In this document: piece by piece, positions 44,700-54,354 of the stretch
How positions within the stretch are numbered: position 1 is the stretch's first letter
Layout of the letters: every line of letters starts with the position of its first letter
Origin: Deltaproteobacteria bacterium
Lineage (GTDB): Bacteria > Desulfobacterota > Desulfuromonadia > Desulfuromonadales > BM103
Direction: 5' to 3'
Length of the DNA: 64,000 nt
NCBI GenBank assembly: GCA_024636215.1
Contig: JAGXHL010000049.1
Coordinates: 1 to 64,000 of the forward strand
Translations under genes and position numbers: made by a program
Notes under the pieces: generated by a model
Told to the model about the DNA's origin: nothing
Seen by the model: the letters and a program-made list of their open reading frames with translations, nothing else
Databases searched by the model: none

Positions 44700-45149
44700 T
44701 CAAAGGTCCGCTGCTTCCTGCACGATCAAAACGCTGTCACCAGGTTGAGCTGCGCCCCCCTGGAGAACTTTAGCAAAGATTCCTTCTTTGGGCATGACGC
44801 AATCACCAGCCTGATGAAAGATAGCACAGCGGCTATGGCATTCCTTGCCGATCTGCGTGACTTCGAGCAGTGTTTCACCAACCTGTAGCCGGGTCCCAAT
44901 TGGCAAACTCACAAGATCAATCCCTTGTGTTGTGATATTTTCAGCGAAATCGCCCGTATCCACATCCAGCCCCAGTTTCTGCATTTTACCGATGCTCTCG
45001 ATAGCCAGCAGGCTGACCTGGCGGTGCCAGTCACCGGCGTGGGCGTCACCGACGATGCCATGCTCCGTTCGAAGCTCGACACTCTTCACCGGTGTTTTAC
45101 GTTCACCCTTTTGGGCGCTGATGCAGACTGCGACAACCCGTCCTGACAT
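44700..45149 (-). CDS. MOSC-domain protein
   Basis: A 149-residue MOSC (molybdenum cofactor sulfurase C-terminal) domain protein. GDAHAGDWHRQVSLL and the conserved Cys in GKECHSRC are present. The ATG at 45149 has a GGAGGG site and is one base past the moaA stop, so a longer upstream frame is rejected. It sits with moaA in a molybdenum cofactor gene group. Confidence 0.9.
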   Translation of the reverse strand: MSGRVVAVCISAQKGERKTPVKSVELRTEHGIVGDAHAGDWHRQVSLLAIESIGKMQKLGLDVDTGDFAENITTQGIDLVSLPIGTRLQVGETLLEVTQIGKECHSRCAIFHQAGDCVMPKEGIFAKVLQGGAAQPGDSVLIVQEAADL

Positions 45150-45150
45150 A

Positions 45151-46110
45151 TTACCCTCCGACACCGGACATCTGAAAGCTGCGTTCTTCATCACCGAAAT
45201 GGTGCTCCGCTGCCTTGCCGTCAATTACATTGGCCAAGGCGCTGCGCAGTGCTTCACGTCCTTGTCTTAACATTGGCTTGAGATCCAGAGCCTGATCGGA
45301 AAGCAGACAGCTCTTGGCGAACCCCCGGGCGGTCACCCTGATCCGGTTGCAGTTGCCGCAGAAATGGTCTGACATCGGGGTAATGATGCCGACCGTGGCC
45401 AAGGCGCCCGCGATACGGTAAGGCTTGGCAGGCCCGCACAGCCGCGAGCTGGCGATGGACGTCAGTTCGAATCGGTTTTGCAGTCGATCAAGAATCTCAT
45501 TGCCTGCAAGAACCCGGTTCTGCCAGACCTTTTCCCGGATGGTCGGCATGTATTCAATAAAACGTACCGACCAGGGTCGTTGGAGACTTAATGCCGCAAA
45601 GTCCTCAATCTCGTGGTCATTGATGCCACGCATGACCACCATGTTCAGTTTCATACGCAGTCCGGCTTTTTCAGCGGCATCCAGACCGGCCATGACCTGG
45701 GACAGTCGACCGCCCCGGGTGATCTCTTGATAGGTGTCCGCATTAAGGGAATCAAGGCTGACATTAAGACGGTCAACACCGGCCGCCTTGAGGTCTTTCG
45801 CCATCGCACCAAGGAGCAGGCCATTGGTGGTCAAGGTCATCTCGCTCAGCCCGGGAATTTGACCGAGCCGACCCAGGAAATCAACCACCCCCCTGCGCAC
45901 CAGCGGTTCCCCCCCGGTGACTCGAACCTTTTCAACGCCAAGTTCCACCGCCGCTTCAGCGATACGCAGCAGCTCTTCATAACGCAACACCTCTGCGTGC
46001 TCACACGCAGGAACGCCCTCTGGCGGCATACAGTAGCAGCAACGCAGATTGCAGCGATCGGTAATCGACAAGCGCAGGTAATTTATGGTTCGGCCGAGTC
46101 TGTCGCGCAT
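45151..46110 (-). CDS. moaA: GTP 3',8-cyclase MoaA
   Basis: A 319-residue radical-SAM enzyme, the first step of molybdenum cofactor synthesis. The N-terminal cluster is Cys20/24/27 (CNLRCCYC) and the second C-terminal cluster begins FCGNCNRIR. The functional C-terminal Gly-Gly is present. The start at 46110 (MRDRLGRTINYLRL) is preferred because an upstream extension would run into tatA. Confidence 0.95.
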   Translation of the reverse strand: MRDRLGRTINYLRLSITDRCNLRCCYCMPPEGVPACEHAEVLRYEELLRIAEAAVELGVEKVRVTGGEPLVRRGVVDFLGRLGQIPGLSEMTLTTNGLLLGAMAKDLKAAGVDRLNVSLDSLNADTYQEITRGGRLSQVMAGLDAAEKAGLRMKLNMVVMRGINDHEIEDFAALSLQRPWSVRFIEYMPTIREKVWQNRVLAGNEILDRLQNRFELTSIASSRLCGPAKPYRIAGALATVGIITPMSDHFCGNCNRIRVTARGFAKSCLLSDQALDLKPMLRQGREALRSALANVIDGKAAEHHFGDEERSFQMSGVGG

Positions 46111-46126
46111 GATGCTCGCTTCCTGC

Positions 46127-46312
46127 TCAGGCTTGCGTTGTTTTTTTTGTGTCCGGATTCTCGTCATCAATCAGATTCGGGTCCATGCCATCTTTAAAAT
46201 TACGAACGCCTTTGCCGAGAGAGCTTGCCACCTGGGGCAGTTTCCCTGCACCGAAGACGATCAGGACCAGAACCAGAATGATAATCATTTCCGTCGTACC
46301 GAGACCAAACAT
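46127..46312 (-). CDS. tatA: Twin-arginine translocase subunit TatA/E
   Basis: A 61-residue protein with one N-terminal membrane helix, the conserved FGAGKLP hinge, an amphipathic helix and a short charged tail. It exports folded cofactor proteins and is fitting beside molybdoenzyme genes. Confidence 0.92.
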   Translation of the reverse strand: MFGLGTTEMIIILVLVLIVFGAGKLPQVASSLGKGVRNFKDGMDPNLIDDENPDTKKTTQA

Positions 46313-46339
46313 GAGGACCTCCTTAGCGGGATTGACGCA

Positions 46340-47296
46340 TTATGCAGCGTCTTGATTTTTGCCTGTTAACACGACACCTTGATGACGGCAGAAGGCTGCA
46401 CACGTACCGCAGTGAACACAAAACTTCGCAATAAATGCAGGCGGCTGATGTTCTGTTTCCACGGGGTCCAGCGCCCCGGTCGGGCAAACACCCACACACC
46501 TGCCGCAAGCCGTACACTCCGGGGTATACCTTATCTCGCCAGACACCTCGTCAGCGACCTGAATCTGTTTTAATGGAGGCAAAGAAGCCATTGCCTTAAG
46601 AAGCAAAGTTCGTACCAGCGGCACCTGCTTGCTGCCATAGGATTGTGTCTCCGCGCTGACCTGGAGGCGCCTGACCATAACCGCCGCAGTCCGTGACGAG
46701 CGTTCGCGAAACAACCCGAACAGCTCACGCCGTGATAATGAACCAGGCCGGTAATGCAGATCAGCGTTGTTACGGATCAGTCGCACCTTGTTGTCAGGCA
46801 ACAGGGCTTCAACCCGGGCATGAGCCGTGCTGACGTTTTGCAGAATATGCTGGTTCGGACATTGTTCACAATGAGTCAGATCGCATTGTACCCCATCGGC
46901 AAAAACCAGCGCAAACAGTAACATCAATTCAGGGTTTCCCAGATAACCGAGACAGGAAAAATGCGCATGCGTTTTAGAACCCGAACTGCGCAGACAGCCC
47001 AGCACAGGGTCGGGATGTGCAGCCAGGTCGGTCAACACCTGCAACAAGGACAGTTCAGGGGAACGCAAGGCGGCGGTCGGGCAGACCGCAAGACAACTCA
47101 GACATTGCGTACAGCGACTGGAATCAACTGACAGGCCCTGCTCGGTCCAGGCGATCGCCTCAGCCTGACAGACATCGACACAGTGACTGCAGGCGTTCCG
47201 GTTGCAGCGATGGCGAACACAGCGTGAAGGGTCAACCTTCACGGCCGTTTGCGGTGTCAGTGCCCTTAAGGCATGTGAGCCGAGAGAGGGAATCAT
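46340..47296 (-). CDS. Polyferredoxin with four 4Fe-4S motifs
   Basis: A 318-residue soluble iron-sulphur protein. Two cluster motifs are near the N-terminus (one starting NACSHCVDVCQ, one CTQCLSCLAVCP). Two are near the C-terminus (CTACGRCVGVCP and CVHCGTCAAFC). A SRRELFGLF segment lies between them, as in ferredoxins linked with TorD-type chaperones. It probably serves a molybdoenzyme that is no longer encoded here. Confidence 0.88.
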   Translation of the reverse strand: MIPSLGSHALRALTPQTAVKVDPSRCVRHRCNRNACSHCVDVCQAEAIAWTEQGLSVDSSRCTQCLSCLAVCPTAALRSPELSLLQVLTDLAAHPDPVLGCLRSSGSKTHAHFSCLGYLGNPELMLLFALVFADGVQCDLTHCEQCPNQHILQNVSTAHARVEALLPDNKVRLIRNNADLHYRPGSLSRRELFGLFRERSSRTAAVMVRRLQVSAETQSYGSKQVPLVRTLLLKAMASLPPLKQIQVADEVSGEIRYTPECTACGRCVGVCPTGALDPVETEHQPPAFIAKFCVHCGTCAAFCRHQGVVLTGKNQDAA

Positions 47297-47343
47297 GGTC
47301 GTTAAACTGCTGCTTCAAGCTCCTGAAGATCATCAATAACAAT

Positions 47344-47880
47344 CTACTCGGTAACCTCTGCAAGTTGACGGTAAAAGTCCGTTTCCGCTCCCTTGCGTAT
47401 GGCCTCGGTAAACGGCCCCAGCCATTTCGACAAATGTTGTTGGAGGAATTGCTGCTTTAAGCGAAGCAAGTCATTCTTATCTGATCCCTCAGCGGCCCCG
47501 GCGATATTAAAGGTCACCAGGTAAAGAAACTCCAGTTCTACGGCAATATGATCGGGCATCTCTCTGAAATCATCCGCAATGTCAAAATTTCCTTCGCGGT
47601 ACAAGGCCAGGGCGTTGACTGTTGAATCGCCCATCACGACTTTTTCGCCATCAAGATAAACAGAACCATAGGGCTTTGCCAATATCTCGAAAGGCCCCAG
47701 GAACAACCGGCTGTAGTCGAGCTGCAAGACGTCCAGTTCGACTCCCTTGAAAGCGGCCTCCAGAACCACGACAGCTGGCACAGCAGGCGGGCTCACCTTG
47801 GCCAGAGAGGTTTTCATCTGACCGAAAATCTCCTCTTCCAGAAATGCTGCTTCCGGCTGGTAGAAACAGGCGCTCAGCAT
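47344..47880 (-). CDS. TorD-family molybdoenzyme chaperone, possibly N-terminally shortened
   Basis: A 178-residue TorD/DmsD-like helical chaperone: YSRLFLGPFEILAKPYGSVYLDGE and PDHIAVELEFLYLV are family segments. It begins MLSACFYQPE, where relatives usually have 10-20 residues more. The bases just upstream belong to a dmsB-like fragment, so a deletion may have removed its first codons. The cognate catalytic subunit is absent. Confidence 0.82.
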   Translation of the reverse strand: MLSACFYQPEAAFLEEEIFGQMKTSLAKVSPPAVPAVVVLEAAFKGVELDVLQLDYSRLFLGPFEILAKPYGSVYLDGEKVVMGDSTVNALALYREGNFDIADDFREMPDHIAVELEFLYLVTFNIAGAAEGSDKNDLLRLKQQFLQQHLSKWLGPFTEAIRKGAETDFYRQLAEVTE

Positions 47881-47881
47881 T

Positions 47882-48172
47882 GTAACTCCGAATGTAATAA
47901 ACGTTCGGGTCCGTGCCCTCTTCGACCTTCAGACGGGTCGACTTATGTTTTTTGAGGGCATGAGCGATTGCGCTGTTCGGATCATTAAGATCCCCCGAAG
48001 TGTCTCGCGTCGGCTGGGCAGACATCTACGCAAGCAGGTTGCAGCCCGTGGGTCGTGCGATGGTGGCAAAGAATGCACTTTTCAGCGACACCGGCCTTGC
48101 GAACGGGTTGATAATCCCCGGACTGGTACTTGTTCTGGCCGGGCGGCAACGACCCTGTTTTCGCCACAACAT
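47882..48172 (-). pseudogene. 3' fragment of a DmsB-like 4Fe-4S subunit gene
   Basis: Read on the minus strand, one frame gives a DmsB/PhsB-type segment (GVAEKCILCHHRTTHG, then ACVDVCPADARHFG). It is continued in another frame by LNDPNSAIAHALKKHK to GTDPNVYYI. Removing one base from the five-C run near 47992-47996 restores the frame. The N-terminal half of the gene is missing, and the 5' end is joined to an arsA fragment. Confidence 0.8.
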
Positions 48173-48417
<245 letters not shown>

Positions 48418-48447
48418 TGATGAGAGCTCTCTTTTGCAGAAATAGAA

Positions 48448-49503
48448 TCAGAAAGTGACTTTGCCGCCAAAATAGCGGCGCTGGAACCAGAAGGCGACAT
48501 GCACCAGGCCGATCATCACCGGCACCTCCACCAGCGGCCCGATCACCGCGGCGAAGGCGGCGCAGGAGTTGATGCCGAACACAGCGATGGCCACGGCAAT
48601 GGCCAGCTCGAAGTTGTTGCTGGCAGCGGTAAAAGCGAGCGTCGTAGTCTTGCTGTAGTCGGCGCCAACTTTTTTGCCCATGTAGAAGGAAACCAGAAAC
48701 ATCAGCACGAAGTAGATCAGCAGGGGAATGGCGATGCGCACCACGTCCATGGGAATCTGTACGATCAGGTCGCCTTTCAGGCTGAACATGACCAGGATGG
48801 TGAACAACAGGGCGATCAGGGTGATCGGGCTGATTTTCGGCACGAGCTCCGCGTGATAACGCTCACGCCCCATCAGCTTGACTCCGATCAGGCGGGTCAG
48901 CGCTCCGGCGAAAAAAGGAATGCCGAGGTAAATGAAGACGCTCTCGGCGATTTCGCCGATGGTAATGTCGACCACCGCCCCTTCCAGACCGAACAGCGGC
49001 GGCAGCACGCTGATGAAGAACCAGGCGTAGACGCTGAAGAACAGCACCTGGAAGATGCTGTTGAAGGCCACCAGTCCGGCGGCGTATTCGGTGTTGCCGT
49101 CAGCCAGCTCGTTCCAGACGATGACCATGGCGATACAGCGCGCCAGGCCGATCATGATCAGGCCGACCATGTACTCCGGATAACCCTGCAGAAAGACGAT
49201 GGCCAGAATGAACATGAGGATCGGACCGATCACCCAGTTCTGTACCAGGGAGAGGCCGAGGATCTTCTTGTTGCGGAAGACGTCCTGTAACTCCTCGTAG
49301 CGCACCTTGGCAAACGGCGGGTACATCATCAGGATCAGGCCGACGGCAATCGGGATGTTGGTGGTGCCGACGGTGAACAGGTTGACGAAGTCCTTGACCC
49401 CCGGCAGCAGCCAGCCGATGCCGACGCCAATTGCCATAGCGACAAAGATCCACAGAGTCAGGTAACGATCGAGAAACGAGAGTTTTCTGGTCAATTCAGA
49501 CAT
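48448..49503 (-). CDS. acr3: ACR3-family arsenite efflux permease
   Basis: A 351-residue membrane protein with about ten helices. The ACR3 signature [18 protein letters not shown] carries the essential Cys, and [17 protein letters not shown] is in the second half. The start at 49503 (MSELTRKL) has an AAGGGAA site; a longer frame upstream would translate the REP element. It exports As(III) made by ArsC. Confidence 0.95.
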   Translation of the reverse strand: MSELTRKLSFLDRYLTLWIFVAMAIGVGIGWLLPGVKDFVNLFTVGTTNIPIAVGLILMMYPPFAKVRYEELQDVFRNKKILGLSLVQNWVIGPILMFILAIVFLQGYPEYMVGLIMIGLARCIAMVIVWNELADGNTEYAAGLVAFNSIFQVLFFSVYAWFFISVLPPLFGLEGAVVDITIGEIAESVFIYLGIPFFAGALTRLIGVKLMGRERYHAELVPKISPITLIALLFTILVMFSLKGDLIVQIPMDVVRIAIPLLIYFVLMFLVSFYMGKKVGADYSKTTTLAFTAASNNFELAIAVAIAVFGINSCAAFAAVIGPLVEVPVMIGLVHVAFWFQRRYFGGKVTF

Positions 49504-49516
49504 TGTCGATTCCCTT

Positions 49517-49594
49517 GTAGGGGCGCAATTCATTGCGCCCTGAATGCTGATTCGTGACATGGTCAAATCAGGGCGTGATAAATCACGCCCCTAC
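49517..49594. repeat. REPIN-like paired palindrome, copy A
   Basis: Two palindromes in opposite orientation: GTAGGGGCGCAATTCATTG (then CGCCC) at 49517-49540, and GGGCGTGATAAATCACG (then CCCCTAC) at 49571-49594. The outer ends are GTAGGGGCG / CGCCCCTAC. Same architecture as the elements at 50994 and 63559. It forms the 3' end of the partial arsC and abuts the acr3 ribosome-binding site. Confidence 0.85.
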
Positions 49595-49829
49595 GATGCC
49601 AATTTATTTCGAAAAAATCGCGCAGGTTCTGGCGGATTTGGTCGCGCACCCGGCGGTATGCGGGCAACACGTCTGTTTCGCTACCGGGCAGGCGCGCCGG
49701 ATCTTCGAAGCCGATGTGCAGCCGCTTGACGCCGCCGAAAAACAGCGGGCATTCCTCGTTGGCGTCACCACACAGGGTGATCACGTAATCGAAAGGCTGC
49801 CCGGCAAATTCGTCGAGGATCTTGGAGCC
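49563..49829 (-). pseudogene. Truncated arsC (3' part only)
   Basis: The frame encodes the C-terminal two thirds of an ArsC (SKILDEFAGQPFDYVITLC through the CGDANEEC Cys pair). It lacks the P-loop half with the catalytic Cys. Its last codons ([10 protein letters not shown]) come from REP copy A. The 5' break lies 4 bases after the stop of the complete arsC upstream, which suggests recombination between two tandem arsC genes. Confidence 0.82.
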
Positions 49830-49833
49830 TCAA

Positions 49834-50295
<462 letters not shown>

Positions 50296-50360
50296 TTTAA
50301 ATTCTTTCTACTCGCAAATCTTCACCTATCCACATAAGCGGATATTTTGGAGCAAAAAAA

Positions 50361-50732
50361 TCAGCAAGCCTGCGGTTTCTGGTTGGTATGGCAATAAAGC
50401 TCACGGCCGTCGGCCGCATAAAAGATCTGCGTCGGAATCATTTTGACCGAATATTTGGCGGCCTCCTCGCGGAACTCCCAGACATCGACAAACACAACCT
50501 CCATCTGCCCGGTAAAATCCTCTCTCAATTGATCAAGGATCGACGCCATCTTGATGCAGGGAATACACTTGTCGGCACCGACATCGACCAGCTTCGGCAG
50601 TTGTCCGGCTTCTGATGTTCCGGTTTCGGCATTGGCGACGGATTCACCCTGCTGGCAGCCACTTGCCAGAACCAGCAACAGCAACAGTGCCAGACGCAGC
50701 AAAGGGACTTGCATTTGAAAATATCGCGCCAT
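50361..50732 (-). CDS. Thioredoxin-fold lipoprotein
   Basis: A 123-residue lipoprotein (signal to LASGC, Cys26) with a thioredoxin active site CIPC at residues 56-59 and the cis-Pro loop (MIPTQIFY). It is anchored outside the cytoplasm. One base separates it from the upstream gene, so they are co-transcribed with the ars genes. Confidence 0.88.
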   Translation of the reverse strand: MARYFQMQVPLLRLALLLLLVLASGCQQGESVANAETGTSEAGQLPKLVDVGADKCIPCIKMASILDQLREDFTGQMEVVFVDVWEFREEAAKYSVKMIPTQIFYAADGRELYCHTNQKPQAC

Positions 50733-50733
50733 A

Positions 50734-50973
50734 TTACTCTCCGCGCATCAGTTTTTCGATCTGGTCCGGCTTCAGCACTTTACCCTGAGCAACAAGCTTG
50801 CCGTCGAGAGCCAGTCCCGGCGTGGTCATGCAGCCGAACTGCATAATTTCCGTCAGCTCGGTGACCTTCTCGATTTCAACCTCTTCACCCAGGGCAACAG
50901 CGGCCTCCTTGGCGTTGGCCGCCAGTTGGTTGCATTTGGCACAGCCGGTGCCGAGAATCTGAATTTTTTTCAT
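50734..50973 (-). CDS. Small thioredoxin-like protein (TM0996/MTH895 type)
   Basis: A 79-residue glutaredoxin-like protein with active site C11-A-K-C14 and the TTPGLALDGK cis-Pro loop. It is often linked to ArsP-type permeases, as here. It starts at ATG with AAAGGAG upstream. Confidence 0.9.
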   Translation of the reverse strand: MKKIQILGTGCAKCNQLAANAKEAAVALGEEVEIEKVTELTEIMQFGCMTTPGLALDGKLVAQGKVLKPDQIEKLMRGE

Positions 50974-50993
50974 GGTTATTCTCCTTTTATGCT

Positions 50994-51064
50994 GTAGGGG
51001 CGTGATTCATCACGCCCGGGAATACCTGGACCTGGCCAAAAGGGCGCAAGCATTGCGCCCCTAC
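50994..51064. repeat. REPIN-like paired palindrome, copy B
   Basis: The palindrome starting GTAGGGGCGTGATTC (50994-51017) is paired with one ending CATTGCGCCCCTAC (51042-51064). The terminal GTAGGGG supplies the TAG stop of the permease gene (51061-51063). Confidence 0.85.
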
Positions 51065-52383
51065 GGGAACATTGCCCCGTAAATCAATCCCGAGATGGTT
51101 GCCATGACGATGACCAGCGAGACGAAGACCACGGTTTTTTTCGTACCCATGACACTGCGAATAACCAGCATGTTGGGCAGACTCAGCGCCGGACCGGCCA
51201 ACAGCAGCGCCAAAGCCGGCCCTTTGCCCATACCGGCACCGATCAACCCCTGCAGAATCGGCACCTCGGTCAGGGTGGCAAAATACATGAAGGCCCCGAC
51301 CACCGAGGCGAACATATTGGCCCACAGCGAATTACCGCCGACGAGACCGGCAATCCAGCCCGAGGGGATCAGCGCTTCGTGGTCAGGTCGGCCGAGCAGG
51401 GCGCCGGCGACCAGGACTCCCCAAAACAGCAAGGGCAGGATCTTCTTGGCAAAATCCCAACTGGTATCGAACCACTCCTCCAGTTCACCGTCTTCATCAC
51501 GGCCGGTGGTCAGCAGAACCGTCAAGCCAATGGTCGCCACCACAAAAGCCACCTGAGGATAGTCCGGCAGCACCAGCGCCAGGATCAGGGTCGGCGCAGC
51601 AGCAACGCCCATTCGCCAGGGGTTGACCTTGAACCAGAGCACCAGAATCAATGCCAGGGCCAGGGCAAACAATCCAGTCACCATCCACTTCGCGGTGTAA
51701 ATGGCATGCCAGAGGCCGGTGGGATCTGCGGTTTGGCCCCAGTTGGCGAACACCAGGATGCCGACCATGGAGGCAAAGAACAGCGCGTTCTGCCAGAGAG
51801 GGCGCTTCACGTCCGGCTCCGGCATGGCTGCGGCGGCAGCCACTTTTTGCATTTCTTCCTTTCGGAAGAACAGATGCATGAGCAGGCCGATGATGATCGA
51901 AAAACTCACGGCACCCACCGCACGGGCAATACCCATCTCTGGGCCCAGAACCGCAGCGGTCAGAACAATCGCCAGAATGTTGATCGCCGGGCCGGAATAG
52001 AGAAATGCGCTCGCCGGGCCCAGGCCCGCTCCCATGCGGTAGATTCCGGCAAACAAGGGCAGGATCGTGCAGGAACAGACCGCCAGGATGCTGCCCGACA
52101 CCGAGGCGACTCCATAGGCGAGGGCCTTATTTGCTTTCGGGCCGAGATACTTCATCACCGCAGCCTGGCTGACAAAAACCCCCACCGCCCCGGCGATAAA
52201 GAATGCCGGCACCAGGCAAAGCAGTACATGCTCCCGGGCATACCATTTGACCAGATGGAGCGACTCCCAGAGGGCATTTTCCAGCCGCTGTGACTGTTGC
52301 AACCAGTCGACCGGGAGATAATAACAGCCGACAAAGACAGCGATGATTACCGCCAGCGGTTTCCATTCACTTTTCCAGTTCAT
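51061..52383 (-). CDS. ArsP/DUF318-family permease
   Basis: A 440-residue membrane protein with about ten helices. The family motif GSILAVCSCTILPLFAGIY and the repeat-like GPALSLPNMLVI in the second half are present. ArsP relatives export trivalent organoarsenicals. It follows an ArsR-type operator and belongs to the ars operon. Its stop codon is inside REP copy B. Confidence 0.9.
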   Translation of the reverse strand: MNWKSEWKPLAVIIAVFVGCYYLPVDWLQQSQRLENALWESLHLVKWYAREHVLLCLVPAFFIAGAVGVFVSQAAVMKYLGPKANKALAYGVASVSGSILAVCSCTILPLFAGIYRMGAGLGPASAFLYSGPAINILAIVLTAAVLGPEMGIARAVGAVSFSIIIGLLMHLFFRKEEMQKVAAAAAMPEPDVKRPLWQNALFFASMVGILVFANWGQTADPTGLWHAIYTAKWMVTGLFALALALILVLWFKVNPWRMGVAAAPTLILALVLPDYPQVAFVVATIGLTVLLTTGRDEDGELEEWFDTSWDFAKKILPLLFWGVLVAGALLGRPDHEALIPSGWIAGLVGGNSLWANMFASVVGAFMYFATLTEVPILQGLIGAGMGKGPALALLLAGPALSLPNMLVIRSVMGTKKTVVFVSLVIVMATISGLIYGAMFP

Positions 52384-52404
52384 AATATAGCTCTCATATC
52401 ACGT

Positions 52405-52428
52405 CTATTTTGCCAAAAAGCCAAATAG
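52405..52428. promoter_or_regulatory. Second ArsR-operator-like palindrome
   Basis: CTATTTTGC-N6-GCCAAATAG has one mismatch from the perfect arms at 52966. It lies 22 bases upstream of the permease start, so ArsR may also control this gene directly. The rest of the 261-base gap between permease and arsR shows nothing recognised. Confidence 0.65.
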
Positions 52429-52644
52429 CCGGCCCCAAAAAACCCTTATTAGACAGCCACCTGCAAGTACGCCGACTGCTCCGATTACCCTGTAACCTTT
52501 AAGATTTCGCAAAATTGCGCAGGGCTTTGGCGTGTCAGAAAGGCGCGATTTCTGGTGTTTAGCCGTAGCCAAGCAGCTGAAATCGGAACGTAGCTGACGC
52601 GTCAAAGAACAAGCAAGATGCGAAAGATTATGGGCTACAGGGTA

Positions 52645-52941
52645 CTAAGCTTGTGATTCCAAAACCGATTCCACGCAGCCGAAAAAGTTGAGGATACAGG
52701 GCACTCGCAACCGGTAAAAAACCTGATTGCCCCGCTTGTCGTCCAGCACAATGCCGGCCTGCCTGAGTACGGACAGGTGTTTGGAGACGGTCGAGACATC
52801 GGCACCGATCATCGCGGTCAGATCGCACACGCAGCGTTCCTCTTTGTCCAGCTCCTCGACAATGAACAGACGGGTCGGATGGGCCAGGGCCTTGAGTACC
52901 CGTGCTCGCGCTTCCAGATGATTTTTGCGTTGCTGGTTCAT
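52645..52941 (-). CDS. arsR: ArsR-family metalloregulator
   Basis: A 98-residue winged-helix repressor. The metal-sensing motif ERCVCDL (Cys37, Cys39) and additional Cys82 and Cys89 near the C-terminus fit As(III) sensing. The recognition helix is DVSTVSKHLSVLRQAGI. It is the first gene of the minus-strand arsenic operon and probably represses its own promoter. Confidence 0.94.
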   Translation of the reverse strand: MNQQRKNHLEARARVLKALAHPTRLFIVEELDKEERCVCDLTAMIGADVSTVSKHLSVLRQAGIVLDDKRGNQVFYRLRVPCILNFFGCVESVLESQA

Positions 52942-52965
52942 ATCAACTCCTGATCAGCTTGCCAG

Positions 52966-53001
52966 TATTTGGCAATATAGCCAAATAGATCAAGATGTCA
53001 A
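52966..53001 (-). promoter_or_regulatory. arsR promoter with embedded operator
   Basis: On the minus strand TTGACA (53001-52996), a 16-base spacer and TATATT (52979-52974). The perfect palindrome TATTTGGC-N6-GCCAAATA (52966-52987) has the -10 box as its centre, a direct arrangement for repression by ArsR. Confidence 0.85.
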
Positions 53002-53169
53002 GATTTTTCTGGCAATGCCGGAGATCGTGCAGACATGGTGCAGCCAGACTTGCAAGTCGAACCGCTTTTCAAAGAGCAAATCCTTCACCGCCCATGGCTG
53101 GGTCTACTGTGCGTGTTGCTGGGCGATCACTCGCTGGACATACGAGCCAGAAGTAAGTTGCGGATAAGC

Positions 53170-53574
53170 CTACATATTGACCTCATGGTTGATCATCTTG
53201 TCTATTTCAAAAGTCCAGGGCAGTTTGCTACGGCAAAACACATTGGAGATGGGCAGTATCGCTCCCCCGGTATCGATGGCTCCCAACACAACCAAGCAAA
53301 TGCTTGGGGACTGCTTATGTAAGCCGTAGAGGGGTGCTCCACAATGACAGCAAAAATGTTTGCTGCCGTGATCACCCATCTGGATAGTTTGGATTTCCGC
53401 TTCCCCTTCTGTTATGCGCAGGTCATCACTGGCAAAAATTGAATAGGTGCTAAAAGCGCTGCCATTCATTTTGCGGCAGACAGCACAGTGACAGTTGAAA
53501 GTCTTATGCGGTTCTCCATCCAGGACGAAATGTACTTTTCCACAGGCACAGCTTGCCTGATAGTTATCGCTCAT
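53170..53574 (-). CDS. GFA/CENP-V family zinc protein
   Basis: A 134-residue protein of the glutathione-dependent formaldehyde-activating-like family. Zinc ligands are in SCACGK, NCHCAVCRK and CCHCGAPL. The ATG at 53574 with AAGGAG upstream is preferred over a longer frame. The substrate is unknown. Confidence 0.88.
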   Translation of the reverse strand: MSDNYQASCACGKVHFVLDGEPHKTFNCHCAVCRKMNGSAFSTYSIFASDDLRITEGEAEIQTIQMGDHGSKHFCCHCGAPLYGLHKQSPSICLVVLGAIDTGGAILPISNVFCRSKLPWTFEIDKMINHEVNM

Positions 53575-53663
53575 TATCTGGCTCCTTTCAAAAATTGCCC
53601 GTCCTCCCCTCGACCAGATCGGTTTCAGGGATTGCCAATCTGCAGGTTGATATCGTCCTTGAA

Positions 53664-53858
53664 TTACTCCTGCCAATGAATACACGAAACCGGGCAGACA
53701 TCGATGCCTTCGCTTTCGATTTCAGCCTCGGTTGCGCCGCTCGAATCGAAGCATTCGGCCTTGCCATTATCGGCATAACGGAAGACGCCCGGCAGATTGT
53801 CAATACAGAGTCCGCAGCTGATGCATTCATCCTGATCGACCCACGCTTGTTTGGCCAT
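53664..53858 (-). CDS. Single-cluster 4Fe-4S ferredoxin
   Basis: A 64-residue ferredoxin. CISCGLC and the distant CPVSC supply the four ligands of one cluster, and the acidic body resembles Desulfovibrio ferredoxin I. It is followed by the GFA gene on the same strand, 89 bases on. Confidence 0.93.
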   Translation of the reverse strand: MAKQAWVDQDECISCGLCIDNLPGVFRYADNGKAECFDSSGATEAEIESEGIDVCPVSCIHWQE

Positions 53859-54054
53859 GTCTTTTTCTCCTTTTTTTTATTTTGCTCTAGGCTCTCTCCT
53901 AGCCTGCGACACTATAAATTTCCGTCCCCGTTGACTCATGTAGAATTCCGGTATTTCTAAACCTCTACACCGCAGAACATACCGACTCCAGCGGTCACTG
54001 CCATTGTCAATGCGCCCCAGAAAGTAACGGGGTAGGAAATTATCATCGTCGAAG

Positions 54055-54354
54055 CTATCTTGCCTCAAAGGTAAGACAGTAGGGCGTCTGGTCGCGATAG
54101 TCCACGTTGATGCCGGGTGCCATGCACTCCAGCTTTGTGTTGTGAGCGCATCCCATCACCTTGCACGCGCCCACGCCTGCCTGGACGCCCATATCGCCGC
54201 CTTTTGTCGTTGATCGGCAGAAGGTGTCGCATTTCGAGCTGGCCCCATCCGGGTTGCACCCGTCACCCACCGTGATTCCCAGCGTGTGACAGACAAGATC
54301 CTTGTTGTAAACGCAATCGTTGACTCCGCACTTGGTTACTTTGGCCATTTCCAT
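54055..54354 (-). CDS. Protein with two DUF1540 Cys-rich repeats
   Basis: A 99-residue protein containing two copies of a roughly 40-residue Cys-rich unit (V-x-x-C-x-V-x-x-C-x-Y-N pattern; ends CDTFCR and YCLTF). DUF1540 is presumed to bind metal; its function is not known. The only gene of its kind here. Confidence 0.88.
   Translation of the reverse strand: MEMAKVTKCGVNDCVYNKDLVCHTLGITVGDGCNPDGASSKCDTFCRSTTKGGDMGVQAGVGACKVMGCAHNTKLECMAPGINVDYRDQTPYCLTFEAR

Noticed and set aside
52405..52605. 66-residue minus-strand frame between permease and arsR with a hydrophobic segment
   Set aside because: Its last codons are the operator-like palindrome, it lacks a ribosome-binding site, and no family is recognised.
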